DNA of 64,000 nucleotides, from contig NC_003284.9 in the NCBI RefSeq assembly GCF_000002985.6, forward strand, positions 14,632,001 through 14,696,000, read 5' to 3'. Shown here piece after piece: positions 9,391-22,989 of this stretch; position 1 is the stretch's first letter, and each line of letters begins with the position of its first letter. The notes under the pieces are model-generated. The model searched no databases, was not told the origin of the DNA, and saw only the letters and a program-made list of their open reading frames with translations. The position numbers and the translations under genes were made by a program. This stretch comes from Caenorhabditis elegans. Lineage: Eukaryota > Nematoda > Chromadorea > Rhabditida > Rhabditidae.

Positions 9391-12300
9391 TTAACAGACT
9401 CGGCAGGCGAGTCGACAATTCGGCAACATATAATTCGCATTTGATGAGCATTCGCCAATGTGAGCCCAGTAATTGCATAAGTTGTGGCCGTTGTCGCAAC
9501 CTGGAATTTGATTCTTTCATTTTTAACTTTTTATGATAGAGATAGAATTCTAAAGTCGATGTGAAGAACTAAAAGATCGGAAGTCAAGTGGAGCGGTTTT
9601 TTCCCGAAATCAAGTCTATGTACACTGAATGTCGTTGAAAACATAAGAAAATTGAGAAACCACACGAAAACACATTTATCTTCCTATCTTCTCGGTACAA
9701 ATCATAAATCTAACTACATAGCATTGCTATCATAAACCCCTAGGAATTTCTGGAATTTTTGGCAAAAAAAATGTAATGAACATTTGGCTTACCTGGTCTT
9801 GGTGTGGGCGCATAAACTGTGTTAACTTGCTCTCCACACGATTTACAAGACTTTTGACAATTGGGTCTCATATAAAACGGATTGCTTTGGCATTCTCCAA
9901 GTACAGCCCAGAAGCTGCACTCCTTGTAATAATCTTTACATTTATCAGCTGTCGTAGTTGTGGCTACAGTAGTGGTTGTTGTTGGCGTAGTGGTAGTTGT
10001 TGGAGTTGTGGTTGTATAAATCTGTTTAAGAAAGTAGAAATATATACTAATAATGCTAATAATACTAATAAAATAAAAATGTAGAAATCAAAGTCGCGGT
10101 TACTCACTCTATTAGCTTTGTTAGTAGTTGTAGACTGAGTTCTTCTGAATCCACTAGCCGGAGGAGTATAAGGACGTGTATACTTTTTTCTCTTCAAGTG
10201 ATTTAATGTTAGCATATTAGGTTTATTAAGATGGACTCACTGTAGTAGTAGTTGTGGGTAAAGTTGTAGTAATTGTTGTTGGTTTTGGTGTAGTTGTTGT
10301 AGTTGTAATAATTACAGTAGTAGTTGGTAATGTGCAGTTAATCCCAGTTGAAATACAATTGTCGGCATTTCCCACTAAATGTTGTGAAAAATTATACTTT
10401 ATTTAACATAAACCTATAAAAATAAACTATCATGTTTCAAAAAAAAGAAAAGAAAAAGAAATGCACAAAATTTTTGTATCTAACTTTTTTGTTGCATGTA
10501 TCGAACTTTCATACTTGAATTTAACACTTTTATTTACTGCATTTTTTTGTTAATCGGCGTCACTTCTCAAGCAACTTAACTTTAGCCGAGTTCCTAAACT
10601 GGCAAGCTACTGCAAATTCTAGATATAGTCCGAATGGTATAAAGACCGTTTAGAATAATTTTAAAAATTTTAAACTCACATGCACAATCACACGTCCCGC
10701 AGGTTTTTGCACAGTTCAACTTCATCCAGAATGGGTTTCTACTGCATTCTCCCGTCGTTGCCCAAAAACAACAGAGCTGGAAAGAAATTTAAACACTTTA
10801 GATGAATTGAGAAATTTGAAACAAAATTTTACACTGTGTTTATCCTCGCAGACTTTTGGCGTTGGAATTGGTGCTGGCGTTGTTGTGGTTGTACCGATAA
10901 AATCCAATTTTCTCTTGACGATTCGTACCATTTCTGCGTTTTTGTTCTGATTTACACGAGAAATTTTGAAAATTCCTCCAGTTCGATCGTCAGATACTCG
11001 ACTCTGCAAATTGTAATGTTTCCTGAAAATATGTATATTTTTAAATTATAGTTTTACCATATTTTCCGCTTGTGCAAAACGAGATTTTTTCGGTCTAAAC
11101 TGTCTGACAGATACTGGTGTCACTGTAAAATCATCTTCGGTCACAAGAGTTGGATGTGGTGGGTTTGTGGTTGAAGTTACTGTTTGTGTAGTTACTGTAG
11201 TTGTAGCTGATACTGTAGACGTTATTGTGGTCAATGGGGTAGTTGTTGTAGATTCTATAGTTGTTGGGAGAAAATTTAAACTTTTTGCCAAAATTCTGAA
11301 ATATTATTTATTCCAGATAAATATGTTTTTATAATGCTCACAAACCTTTCTTCCTGCGAATTCACAAATGATAATCTTTTTTTCGGTTTTTTTGTCGATA
11401 GAAATCGCTTCTCAGCCATGTAACGCAATTCGAACGCTTCAATGCACAAAGGAGGTACTGAAAATTAGCTTTGTGAATGGAATAAATGCGGGAAAAGCGG
11501 ACGATCTTCTGCATTTTGAGATAACAAAGCGACAACAAAGTAAACTAAATGTTCAACTTTTTCCATGCAATTAGACTTTACAATTTACTTTTAGGGTATT
11601 TATTGTAGTAAGTGTATATGATAATTTAATTATGCCGAGCCATAAACGTTAAGATTTTTTCTTTGAACAGCTTGGTGTTATACCAGAATATTTTTGGCGT
11701 TTGAAAAAGGTGCGCGACTTTGAAAGATTCTTTAAATTAATATGGCAATTCGGAATGTTTAAATACATCTTAAATTTTTCTAAAATCCCCAATCATGCAA
11801 AAATGTCCGTTTCGCAGCAATCGGAATTTTATAACTGAAAAATTTTGTTGATGGGACTTTTTCAAAAAATATTGGGTGCTGTGTATATGTGAGCATAGAA
11901 AATGTTAGAAAACTTGCAAAGTTGAAACTTAAGTTTTTTAAGCACTACTTTTGCATACCTTCAAAGCAGGATATTTCGTCTGTCCGATTCCCCATTACCC
12001 TTATCCCACAGGCATTTCCAAATCCGAGCGAAGCCTAAAAGTTAAGAAATCGTGTACTTGTATATAATAACTCAATAATAAACGTACATGATTGCATTCT
12101 GCACACTTCACTCCTTTTTCTTCACTCAGAAAAGTTACCAGTGATCCATCTGGCAGCTGTACGGGCGAACCTGGAAATAATGCAATTGGGTGTTGTTCGC
12201 AGGTGACTTACTCGGCAAGTCGGGCCGGCTTTCCAGGGCACACTGCCAGCTTTCCACGGCACATTAGGCCATTTTACCCTCTTTTTCCTAAAATTCCGCC

Positions 12301-13486
12301 ACACATTGCTGCACTTCGTCACACTCTGCTGCACTTTGCCGTACTTTGCTGCAGTTTGCCGCACATTGCCGCAGTTTGCCGCATTTTACTGCGTTCAGTC
12401 TCATTTTGCTGCAATTCACTGCATCGGAGCCTATCTTTATGTTCTTCTTCAGCTAACGACCTCATCAGCGTAATTTTCAAAACATCAAAACTTACATTAT
12501 CAATCAAAGAAATTCCGAATAAGTTTTTGGAAGCCCTTCACGGGCTGTTCATATCAGTTATTGTATATCAAATGTTTAAACGTATATTCTTTATTAGTCC
12601 TGCGTGCAGCACTAATTATCGGGCTACTTTCGAATGCAGAACTATTAGAGACTGCAGTATTAATGAAGACTGTAGCATTAATTTTCGAACGCCTTTTAGA
12701 AAAAGGGGTGCCGCAATAATAGAGAAAAAACGGTAAGTTGTGAAAAGTATAAAATCATTTGAATTCGAAACATTCACCATGCCAGCAGCAAAGTTTCTCC
12801 CGTTTACCAAAAACTTTGCCAATTTTTATTATTTTTAGACATAATAAATTTGAGACCTAACTCAACTTTTCAGTATACTTTGGAACTTCTCTATCTGTAA
12901 ATAGAAGCCCTCAGCATTTTTTGTGGCTAATAACAAAAAAATGTTGTATGTGTGGTAGACTAATTAGTTAATTGACTGTTGTTGCAACAAACATAGCTTT
13001 ATATGGGCGCTATGTAGTCTCCAAAATTATGACCACGGTGTTATCATTCGCGACCTTTCTTAACAGTTCTAATAGTTAGCATCTCACGCGACCAGCATGG
13101 CTCAACAGGTTAAATGGAACACAACAACGGAACACACATCAGGATCGACTTCACAATAAAAACTTCAGTGTGCGGCAGAGTTTGGCAATGCACAGAAATG
13201 TGCAGCAGAGTGCAGCATAGTGCAGCAGAGTACGGCAGTGTGCGGCAACAAGCGCACACACACCGACTTTTGCTTTTTTTTAGCTTTCCCACGGGTAGTT
13301 GTTGAAAGCTGTGGGATGTGCCCTGGAAAGCTGGGCCGATTTGCCAAGTTACTTACAGATATATGCATTATTTGCAATAAATTCATAAATACTTGGTATA
13401 ACTGTTGGAATCGCCCTTCGTCGGTGTGCAGATGTAACAATATGAAATAATGAAGTTGCTATGAATAATCGAAATATCACCGACAT
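9391..13486 (-). CDS. Secreted protein with three ShKT domains and Thr-rich linkers (487 aa)
   Basis: Eleven exons: 13486-13357, 12170-12088, 12034-11959, 11457-11346, 11295-11058, 11003-10833, 10776-10680, 10374-10241, 10191-10108, 10021-9793 and 9500-9391. The frame is continuous across all junctions. A signal peptide (MSVIFRLFIATSLFHIVTSA) is followed by an arginine patch, then a cysteine-containing region of unknown type to about residue 110. Three ShKT domains follow, near residues 265-299, 403-437 and 453-487, each with the WA..GEC..N..(W/Y)M..NC...C..C signature. Long Thr/Pro linkers, likely O-glycosylated, separate them. The last domain ends at the C-terminal cysteine. ShKT modules are common in nematode secreted, cuticle and matrix-associated proteins; this gene's specific role is unknown. 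TTTCAG two bases before the ATG suggests trans-splicing. The acceptor of the exon starting at 10191 is weak. Confidence 0.85.
12206..13356. mobile_element. 1.15-kb foldback element with subterminal 10-bp repeats
   Basis: The left end (from CTTACTCGGCAAGTCGGG through CTTTCCAGGGCACA) is the imperfect inverse of the right end (AAGTTACTTGGCAAATCGG-like on the minus strand through CTTTCCAGGGCACA). Just inside the ends, about 100-bp arrays of a roughly 10-bp unit (TTGCTGCACT-like at left, TGCAGCAGAG-like at right) are also inverted relative to each other. The unique centre (about 12430-13130) has no convincing gene. It occupies nearly all of the first intron of the ShKT gene. This fits a non-autonomous DNA transposon or foldback element; I see no transposase. 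Confidence 0.75.
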
Positions 13487-16400
13487 ATCTGAAACGTGGA
13501 ATCATTTTTTTTGAAGGACAGAGTTGTTGAAATTTTATATAGTTTTGAAAAAGCAAAAGACATAAATCCAAAATATTGCAAAAACTAAACTTCTAATTAA
13601 ACTATTGGAAGAAGAGAAAATTGTAAAAATATTGCTCGAACTTTTCAAAAACTTGGCAACAATCATCGTGGCAATAGTCTGAGAGAAACTTGGCAATCTG
13701 CTTATGTTACCAAATGATTGCCACCCGCAGATATACGGCTATTCAAAAAATATGAAAAAGAATAACTATAAATCTACAAAACCTTTAAGGTTCAAAATGT
13801 TGCCATCCGCCTAATGTGAGAAACTCAAGCGAATGATATTACAGTGATGGGTTTCCGCTCGGAATTCCATCTCATTTTTTATTCGATTCGATTTCAATTG
13901 AATCATTCAAGTGATCTCCTTTAAAATTCGGTGTGATTTAGTGGCGCTATCCACACTTGGCTTTTGCGGAGGAGGCAGCAAAAAAACGAAACGCCTCTTG
14001 AAAATTTTGCATTTCTTTGTCTATCAGAATGTTTCTGGATCCGAGTGGCTAGCAAAAAAATGAAATGAAATCTTGAAGATCATAAATTAGGAATTTTAGA
14101 AGTGAAAGGAGAAATTCAAAAAAAAAGGAAAAGTTGTGTTAGCTGCAAAATGACTGTGAACAGAAAAAAGAGTGCATCTCCATGCTTTTCAAAGACCAGC
14201 GCCCGAATATGTAGATGCAGACACAGTGGGAGAGAAGAACTGACCGCATTTAACATGGTAAGTGTGAAAGAAGCGGTTAGTGGAAATGAACAGTTTTCAA
14301 AGCATTTAAGTATACGTTTTACAGAAAGCATAAGAAGCTAAAATGAAAAAGCGTGAACGAAAAAACAAGAAATTTCAGATGGGAACGGTTTGAAAAGCGA
14401 ACACATCACTAGAACATAAAACTGTGCAACAAAATGGAATATCCGTCTGGGCTACTGAATGAATGTTTCATTATAAAGCGTTTGGATTAATAAATCGAGA
14501 AACATATTGCTATTCAGTTTAGCGGGAATAGATAGCTAATTAACAAAACTAACAGAAAAGGTGTAGATCCTGTATTGAAAGACATATTGAAACTTTGAAA
14601 ACATTATGAACATCACCATATTTATGGTATTTTTTTTAATTAGAAGGGTATGTTGTACTTCCTCAGTTAGTTTTGAACCCGATTTTTAAAGAAGTTTAAA
14701 AACAAAATGTGGCGACGAACTAACAAAAACTGCGAATTGTACAATTTTATAAAATACTAGAACATTGTCCGGACTACGGTATTTCACTAGTGGTGAAAAA
14801 CCAAAAGTGATCTAACGTACAGTGCGCGCGCTTGCTATATGACCCCTATAGGACCCTAGTACATATTTTAAAAATTTATGTTAGAGGAGTATTGATACAA
14901 ATTAATTAGCCAGTTTTTCAATTTAACGAAGCTATTTTGGTTATATTCATTTGAAGAGTAAAATGGCTAGGAGGGAAATGTGAAAAAATGGTAACAATTA
15001 CAAAACTTGAAAAAAACACTTTGCATTAATTGCAACAAGCGGAAATTTAACATACGGAAATAAAAAAATTGGTAAACCTTTCAAAAACACGAAAAGATGC
15101 TAGAATAAACGTTTTACTGCAGTGATTTATGCTAGTGACTTTTGTGGTTTTTGACTACGATTAGGTGCTGAAACAATGTCGGTATGGTTTGGAGATTATA
15201 TGCTTGTTTTAGTAGTACGCTATTCCATAAATAATCTAGAGGACATTGAGGCTCTTGAATTAGCCCAAGCCGGTACTGTAACAATAACGGTTGGCATATG
15301 GGACTTTTTCCGGAAAGTTATAATTTGTTCTTCTATTATACTTTAAAACACTTCAATTTACCGAAAGGTGAATTTAACGTTTTTTCTATAGTAACAAATT
15401 GTGTGACAAACGGAAAAATTTCATACCATAGCAGACATCAAAGAAACACAGTTTACAATTTCAATAGTTGAAGTGAACAAAATAAAAAATTTGTTAAGCT
15501 GGAAACAAAAAAATTTTAAAACAAGCTAGCTGCATTTACTGATTCACAGAGCAGTTCAATATATTAGCGACTCTGTCAGAATAAAGCAAAACATTCGAAA
15601 AGTTGAAAAGATTCACCAAGCTTCCCATATCCCTAACGCCTCGCTTTCTCCCCCATTCCCACAATTTCCCTACAGGCTAGTGTTTCAAAGTTGAAGAAAT
15701 GGCAATGTCAAAAATATGCCGGCATGCTCCTTGGGGAGTTTTTGCGCGAAAATCCATGTTTGAAACACGACAATTTTGAAACACTTGAAATTTCCCACCA
15801 TTTTCTCATCCTTTCCCGGCAATCTTTTAGAAGTGTCCGTATGCGTGTATACTCACTTGTATGTTTATATTTACCGTAGAGGAAACTAATATTGAACTAT
15901 GCTAGTTTCCGAACGTCCGGTCTAGTTTACATTTTGGATTTTGATCATATACGGGGGCTAAGTTATCATGGTCGCTAATTACTTATTGTGGAAGGAAAAG
16001 TCAAGCAGAAATCTTTAGATTTAATCTTTATTCACCAGTCAAAAAATTTTAATCAGAACTTTTATGTTTTCAAAATCTGCAGTTTCCATCTCTCATTTTG
16101 AATGACGACACACCTTTTTTTTAGTCCACTTTCAGAAAGCTTCACGGTTCACGTACTCCCTATACCTCGTTTGAATCTCTTCACTCTTTCATTTGTTTTT
16201 CTGTAACAGAATAGCTTTTTTTTTCAGATTGAATAAGTCTTGATATGATTCTTTTTTCGCACGTTCTAGTTTATTCAAAAATAATGTAAAATCAGGTGCT
16301 ATTCAGGTTTGTATACTACATCGAGCTTTTTTTTTTGGAAATTGAAGCTGAGAATCTGTTTGAGGTTAACGTCAACATACTTCCTCTTCCAAGTGGGTTA

Positions 16401-19400
16401 TTAATGTGAAGAATCTAGCAAAAATTAACTAAAATGTCTGAAAACTGAAAACTTCTTGGATGAAATTTGCTGAAAGGTTTGATACTGCTAGTAAACCCAA
16501 AAATGTGGAAGTTTGAACCAACAGAATTTTTTATAGCTTCGTAACGATTTTAAATTTTCATAACCATAATTTGACAAAAAAAGTAACTTCTTGAAAATTA
16601 TTTCCAGAAACTACGAACCCAACAAAAATACTGTAAGATTTTCAGACCGCGCTTTATTAGCTTCTCATTTCAACTGATTATCTTTGTGTTAGAATTTTTT
16701 CACGATTCAATAATAATTTTGAAAAGACATTTTTAAAGTTTTTGTTACACTATTCCACAGTATTCCACACTTTTCAATTTGATCTACAAAAAAAATATAG
16801 TTTTTCGTATTGAAGACGGTGGTGTCGTATGCCTTAATAAAAAACTCTTGATTCAGTTAATCTGTAAGTATTGAATTTTCAGAGTTCTATTAAATCCACT
16901 AAAAAGGTATGTTTCTATTGGATCAACTGTAAAATTGTTCAACGTGTTTTATACTACAAAAATACTTTTTAATTAGATTTTTCGGTTTATTAAATTTTCA
17001 TCAAAATATTTAAAAACAACAATTTTTTTAACTATTTCGAGAAAAACTCTCCCTAAAATGCTGACGTTATTTTTATGAATAATACTGTATACTAATGAGC
17101 TATGTCACATCTTCATAACACGTTTTTGCATTTTCGCTAATGAGTTTTCACAAGTCAAGCTCAATCAAAACTTGACAGTGAATCTTCGTGTATCTTCAAT
17201 CGAATCCTCTGCCAATAGAATTAAAATAGAATGTTAATACTAATTAATGCTCTTCCTCCAATAGTTCCATCCCATCTGTTCTTTTTCCTGCCGCCACCCA
17301 CCGCAACCAGAAATTGCGACATTTTTATTTGTGATGAGGCGGAGGAGGAGAAGGAGGAGACGATGTAATACTCAATTTTCAAATGAGGCACATTCAATAA
17401 CCAGCGTTGCTTCACTGATTCGATTATGTCGCCAGCGGTCAGCAATCACGGTCCCAGTGGGGCGATGGGGAGGGCATACTGCTAAAGCTTATTATGCAAA
17501 TCAGGTCTAGGCAATTCTTTCAATGGACTCATTCAATAACCACAGCATTTCCCTCACGCTCAACAAATCTTTGGCGAATGAAAATGTAATGCTCAACCCC
17601 AAAACCTAGGTTGACTAACTCGGCGAGAGAGAGAAGCAAAGAGAAAGAGCACTTTTCATTTGATACACTTTTCAAAATGTTTTTAAATGGATGTTGGCAA
17701 AATGGCCATCGAGAGGTGTAGGTTGCAATATGTTTTGTTGAGCCAGTCCTGTGGAAATGTATATGCACCATTGCTCTGAACCACGGGCTCTGAAAACTTG
17801 ATCCCCCTTTTTTGTTCTGTTTTGGTTTACATCAGGCTTGTTTTTTTTTTAATTTGAAGTTTTATCAGATCTTTTCAAAAGCTAAAAAAGCGTATTGTAC
17901 TAGATTTTTAAAAATTTAACGCGTTCCCATTTCCATATCACAGTGGCGATCTCCTTTCACTTGATCAATTCTACTGCAGAACTTTAAAAAGTTTCAGATT
18001 AGTAGGAAACCGGGAACTGAAAAAGTCGATAAAGTCGAAAAATAAAATTTAAAATAAAATTGCTAAACAATTTTTTTTTCGATTTGTTTTAAACTTGTTT
18101 CAGTTTTTTTTCCAGTTTCCGGTTATTTTGAGTGAATTTATTCATTTTTTTTAATTTAAGAAATTTTCAGTTTTTATTCGGAGCTCAACAAACTTAGCTC
18201 TGGGTTTCTTACGGTACATAATGTGCAGTTTGTGCAATATTTTAACTGCGGTTTTTTATTCTTATTAATTAATATTCAATTCTTGTGCAAAAAATATAAC
18301 AGCATTGTTTTTGTAAACGAGTTACTTCCAAAAAACTGTTTCGGAACTGTTTTCAACAAATTTTAGAAAATTATTCAATCAAATTGTTCTCAAATTTTAG
18401 CTAAAACTCTGAAACCTAATAAGCTAATAATTATTCCAATCAACGACTAGCCATAAAACTTCCAGGAAATCTTGAAAAAAAAACCACATAACGTGGGAAA
18501 AATCTATACATCCGGAAAATTGGAGCAATTTTTTCTTTTCACATTAGGTCGTGTTTATGTGATATCTTATTTTGTCAAAAAAATTATGCATATTTTTCTA
18601 AATGTTTTCTTGATTTTTCTATTTATATATAGGAATTTTTGTATGTTTTCGGGTTAAAAGTTAGGTGAAAATAACGCTATAATAATAATAATAATAAGAT
18701 AAGGAATTAGAATTGAGTTTTCTTGTGCGTTTTGACATTTTATTTCCATTCAATTTTAACTTTATCGCTTTTTTGACTATTCGCAATATAACCGTTCGTA
18801 GATATTTTGCAAAACCCTACAAAGTTGTCGTTGCCCATATCTTGACTGTTTTTTTTGCATTAAATTTATTAATACAAGTATTAAAGTGCTAATACAAGTA
18901 AAGTAGTATTCATTTAACTCATATTATATTATACATAGAAACCAGAATTAGAAGAATAAAATAAGTAAGGTTAGGTGTATAAAATTATGGTGAAATGAGC
19001 ATATAGACCTGAAAAGGCGGTTAGAAAAACAAAAAACTCTAGTTCAAGAAAGTTCGGAAACAGTATATTTAAAAAAAATTGTGATTTTATCATTCACAGT
19101 CAAAAAGTGATAGCTTTGAAAAAATAGGCAAAAAATAAGCCAAACATTTTCTATGATTTGTATGAATATTTTAATTGTATTCCGATTAACTTTAACTTAA
19201 CATTTATATGTTCGCAACTGGTTGCAAAATCTTTGGCTAAAAAATTTCAAAGCCTAAATTTTCTATAGTACTTTATTATACTGCGCAGAGATTTTTTGGA
19301 AATCAATTTTTGTGTTTTTAAGGATCAGTAAATTTTTTTAAACGTTGTAATTTATGATCAGTCTACAGTAACAATTAGATCAAAAAACAATACTTGCCGT

Positions 19401-22400
19401 TTCGTAAAAAACTTTGTTGTAGTCAAAAAATCACACATCTTGTGCCTCCCATCTAAAAACTCTGAGAAGCTAGGAACTGAGAAGCCAGGACCGTTGAAAC
19501 GATAGCTCATGCTCTGGGAATAAAATGGATAGAATGGATAGCATAGCGGTGTGGGTTTTTGCATGTTTTTTTTTGCCATTCGCCACCCCTCCCCGTCCTT
19601 TTTATCTAACTTTATTCTTGCTAGTCTGGCAAGCGTAAATTGCGATTTACTCGGTGAAGAATCATGTATTCACGGCTTGCTGCATCAACTCTTTCCTTTT
19701 CCCTCTATTCCTATTTCCTCCCAATTCGCCGCCGCGTTTGGAAAAATTTGTTATTTATTCTAACTGCTCCAAGTACAAATCCTCGTGTTCAGTTCCCATA
19801 ATCAAACTGTGTGTATGTGCTGCAGAGATGTTTCATTCATGAATTTCTTCCGTTTTTGTGCGTAGTTAAGCTTCTTCTACTACTTTTTTTCCATCTTCTT
19901 CTGCATCTCACCCATCCGAATGTTGTAAATAACTTTTGTTGCTCAAACAACTTCTCACTTCAATTTGCATAACTATTTGTTTTAATCAACTTTTTTCTTC
20001 AAAATCGTAACGGTGAAAACTGCATCCAATTTATTCGTTAAAGGTAAAGCAAACACTAGTGAAGATAAATTATGTTTGAAGAAGAGGGGGGGGAGATGTG
20101 GGAGAACGAAATCCAAAACCAACCGTTCCATACTTCTTATTCAGACCTCCCTCATTGCATCTAATTTATATTCGAAAATTCTTGAGCTCACCGCATGTTA
20201 TGAGCACTGGAAGTAACTGCCACTTGAAAACTAATTAAATTGCATTGATGACAAATCCTTTTGGTGCTCAAGTTGTCGCGGAAATTCGATTGACTCAAGG
20301 TTTCCGGTTGAGGCTTCTGATTTTCGAAATAATGAGTCCAAACATTGTTGAACAAACAATTTGAGTTTTTGTCATAATTTGCGTGGTAGATTAGTAAAAA
20401 ATGTTTATTGTAAACTGTTGTAAAAATACTTTGCTCTTTTGGTATCATTGTTTGACCTTTAGCAGGATAAACAATTTCCCAAAAAAGGATGGTTAAAATT
20501 TGTGTTCTTGTTTCATGATGTTAAGTGCCCACAATAATTGAAAAATGAAATTTTCAATTGAGTACTGTTTGTCAACAAAAAAATTGCCAAGCTGCTCATC
20601 CTACAAAATAAAGGTTCGATTTTTTTTTCAATTTTCTCTCACAACACCTATTATGGGAAAAAGTATATTTTTTAAACTGTTCCTATATCTGTTCAACAGT
20701 TTTAAGTAGAAACTGTTCAAAAAAATTTATATCGATTTTTTGAGTATTCTTTGTATATTAACTGCTTTTTAGGGCAACGTAATTTGTCAGGTATGCTTGA
20801 ATGTATCACAATTTTACTAAACTGTCGCAATTTTGTTAACTCAAATAATTTTCAGCACGGTTCACATTTGCGTATACAGTTTTTTACTTGCACTTCCTCC
20901 CATAAATGTATATAATGTATTAGTTCCTCATAAGAACAAACTCATAAACTATAAATCAGAGTTAAAGTGAGCAAGTGGTGTCAGAGTGTCCCATTTTGGT
21001 TTGATCTAAGTTGATCCACGAGAATCACCGGAATTTAGGCGCAGACTTTACGTCTTATCTCAAATGGTAAAAATCAATGATCGCTGAATCCCTTTTCGTT
21101 AAAAAAAATCAACTTTTTCGTTGAAAACTATAGCCTTCTGTTACAAATATAGTTTGTTTTTACAACATTTATGAATTTTTTTGATGTTTTGGGTCTATTG
21201 CGTCATAGAAGTATGCAGAGCACTGTTATAGAAGAATGTGTTACACACTGTGTAATGAACTAGCAGAAAACAAATATTTCACGAAAATTCCAAAGAAACC
21301 ATATTAATTTTGTTTCAGAAAAGGACAACAGAGATATGAGCTGCCAAAGTTGGGCAATAGGGGTCTACTGCTTCATAATTTGTATACTGTGTCAGCCTGG
21401 AAACTTTCCACAAAACACACCCCTAGACTTTGAAAAAATCAAACAAGCGACCCTATTGTAACATTTAACTCCAATTCTTGTTTCCCATCAAACAGCTATA
21501 ATTCACCAATGTTTCTGTTTGATACCTGCAAAGAAAAGTCACAAAATCATTGTCATTTGGACCTTTTCATCTCCCCCCTCTTCGCTCATTCACCACGCAG
21601 TAAACCCCCCTTTTCTCTTTGCGATAAAGTAACGAGATGTGCACAATTTGTGTGCAGTAAGAAAGAAGCAAAAGAAGAAGAAGAAGGAGAAGAAGAAGGA
21701 AGGTACGGCAGTTGTCCTCTCCAAGATAAAGGATGAGAAACACCGTCAGCTGCTTACCCTCGAACACCTCCGTAGCTCCGCATTAATTCTCTGTCCACTC
21801 TCGAAGGCTCTCGAGTAAATTTCGGCGGCGGCGACGATGAGTTCATTTCTCTTTTTCAGTGAGCCGACATCGCTTTTGTTTTATTTCTCAAACGACTATT
21901 TCACTATCAACTAGAACTCTCCCTGTTGAAAATATGTACCCCTATTTCTCAGATCCATGATTTCTAGTCAGCTATCTGTTACGAGATGTATCTCTTGCTC
22001 TGAGATGTTGTAGGACGAGTAGTGTTTTACAAGACAAGTAATTTGATATACTTGACCGCTACACCTATCACACTTTAAGAGTTTCACCTGGTGAAGGTTG
22101 AGAACTAACCCTTCTGAAACAGAAACACTTTTTGGTTACTGTTTTTTTTGTTGCAAAATTCACTTCTCTAGTTTCACCTATAATGTGCAAGTTTTTCCAA
22201 ATTTTGCCTACCTGTTAACCACGTGTTTAGTTTCCGATGACCTATGCAATTGCAGGTACACTCTAAAAAATCTCTTATCTTGTGTGAACTTTTTTTTCAA
22301 TTTTTGTTGTGTCAATCTATTTTTATGCCATACTGGTTTTTTCCTTAATTTTTGGTAGTCCTCCTTCCCCCAGCATACTTAATTTTTTAATGACAGTTGG

Positions 22401-22989
22401 GTGTCACTATCTTCCTGGCTGGGAAATTTTTTTTTGTCTTTGGTTTACATTAATCAATTTCAATATCGATTGAATAATTCTTTTGAAAAATTTGCTCTAA
22501 AAATTATGTCACTTTATTACTTATGTATTGGCTAAATATTTAGCAATAGATCAAAGTCAAAAATAACTTAACCAAAACAAAATAAATGTACATCTGGTGA
22601 TTGAAGTCGCCGTGGGACCCAAGAGAGAATGAAAAGAAATAGAGCAATCGGTGGCTGAGCTTTACAATATGATGGCGGGAGGGGGAGGTCCCGGCTCATT
22701 ATAAAATACAGCTTTTTATGTAAATATATCACTTTGAATCATCTGGTCCTTGACGACGCGTATTCATTATTCTTACCACCATCTGCTAGCTAACAAATCG
22801 TGCTTTATTTCCATAATGCGGCTACCGTTTGATCTAAATTTCTGTACGATTCTCTTGAGAATCTGTGTTCTCAAAAACCCTGTGAACCGAGAAGCTTTCC
22901 GCTTGTTGCATTTTCCCATTTACTCTTTTTCTTGATCGTTTCAAATCTTCTAAACAAACGCTAAATTTTTCAGACGTGGAGTGATTCCA
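13487..22989. other. Long gene-free interval upstream of syg-2
   Basis: About 9.5 kb with no open frame that splices convincingly or resembles a known protein. Visible features are AT-rich DNA, a TAA-rich microsatellite near 18680, purine-rich stretches near 17335-17365 and 21665-21705, pyrimidine-rich stretches near 19580-19740, and a partial copy of a palindromic family at 20975. It probably holds the promoter regions of the divergently transcribed ShKT and syg-2 genes. Small genes or non-coding RNAs cannot be excluded. Confidence 0.6.
20975..21070 (+). repeat. Partial copy of palindromic family 2
   Basis: Starts with GTGGTGTCAGAGTGTCCC and TTTTGGTTTGATCTA, the same left arm as the elements at 26792, 37131 and 42644. 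The matching right arm (TGTAGATCAAACCG type) is missing, so this is a half element or decayed copy. Confidence 0.65.

Noticed and set aside
12092-12736. 214-codon plus-strand open frame
   Set aside because: It runs through an exon of the minus-strand ShKT gene and the subterminal repeats of the foldback element; its composition comes from the TTGCTGCACT-like array.
14102-14341. 79-codon basic plus-strand frame
   Set aside because: No splice sites in a sensible place, Lys/Ser-rich AT-driven composition and an equally open minus-strand frame; probably chance.
21170-21370. Possible palindrome near 21170-21370
   Set aside because: Only scattered short matches pair (for example GAGATATGAGC to nothing clear); I could not support two real arms.
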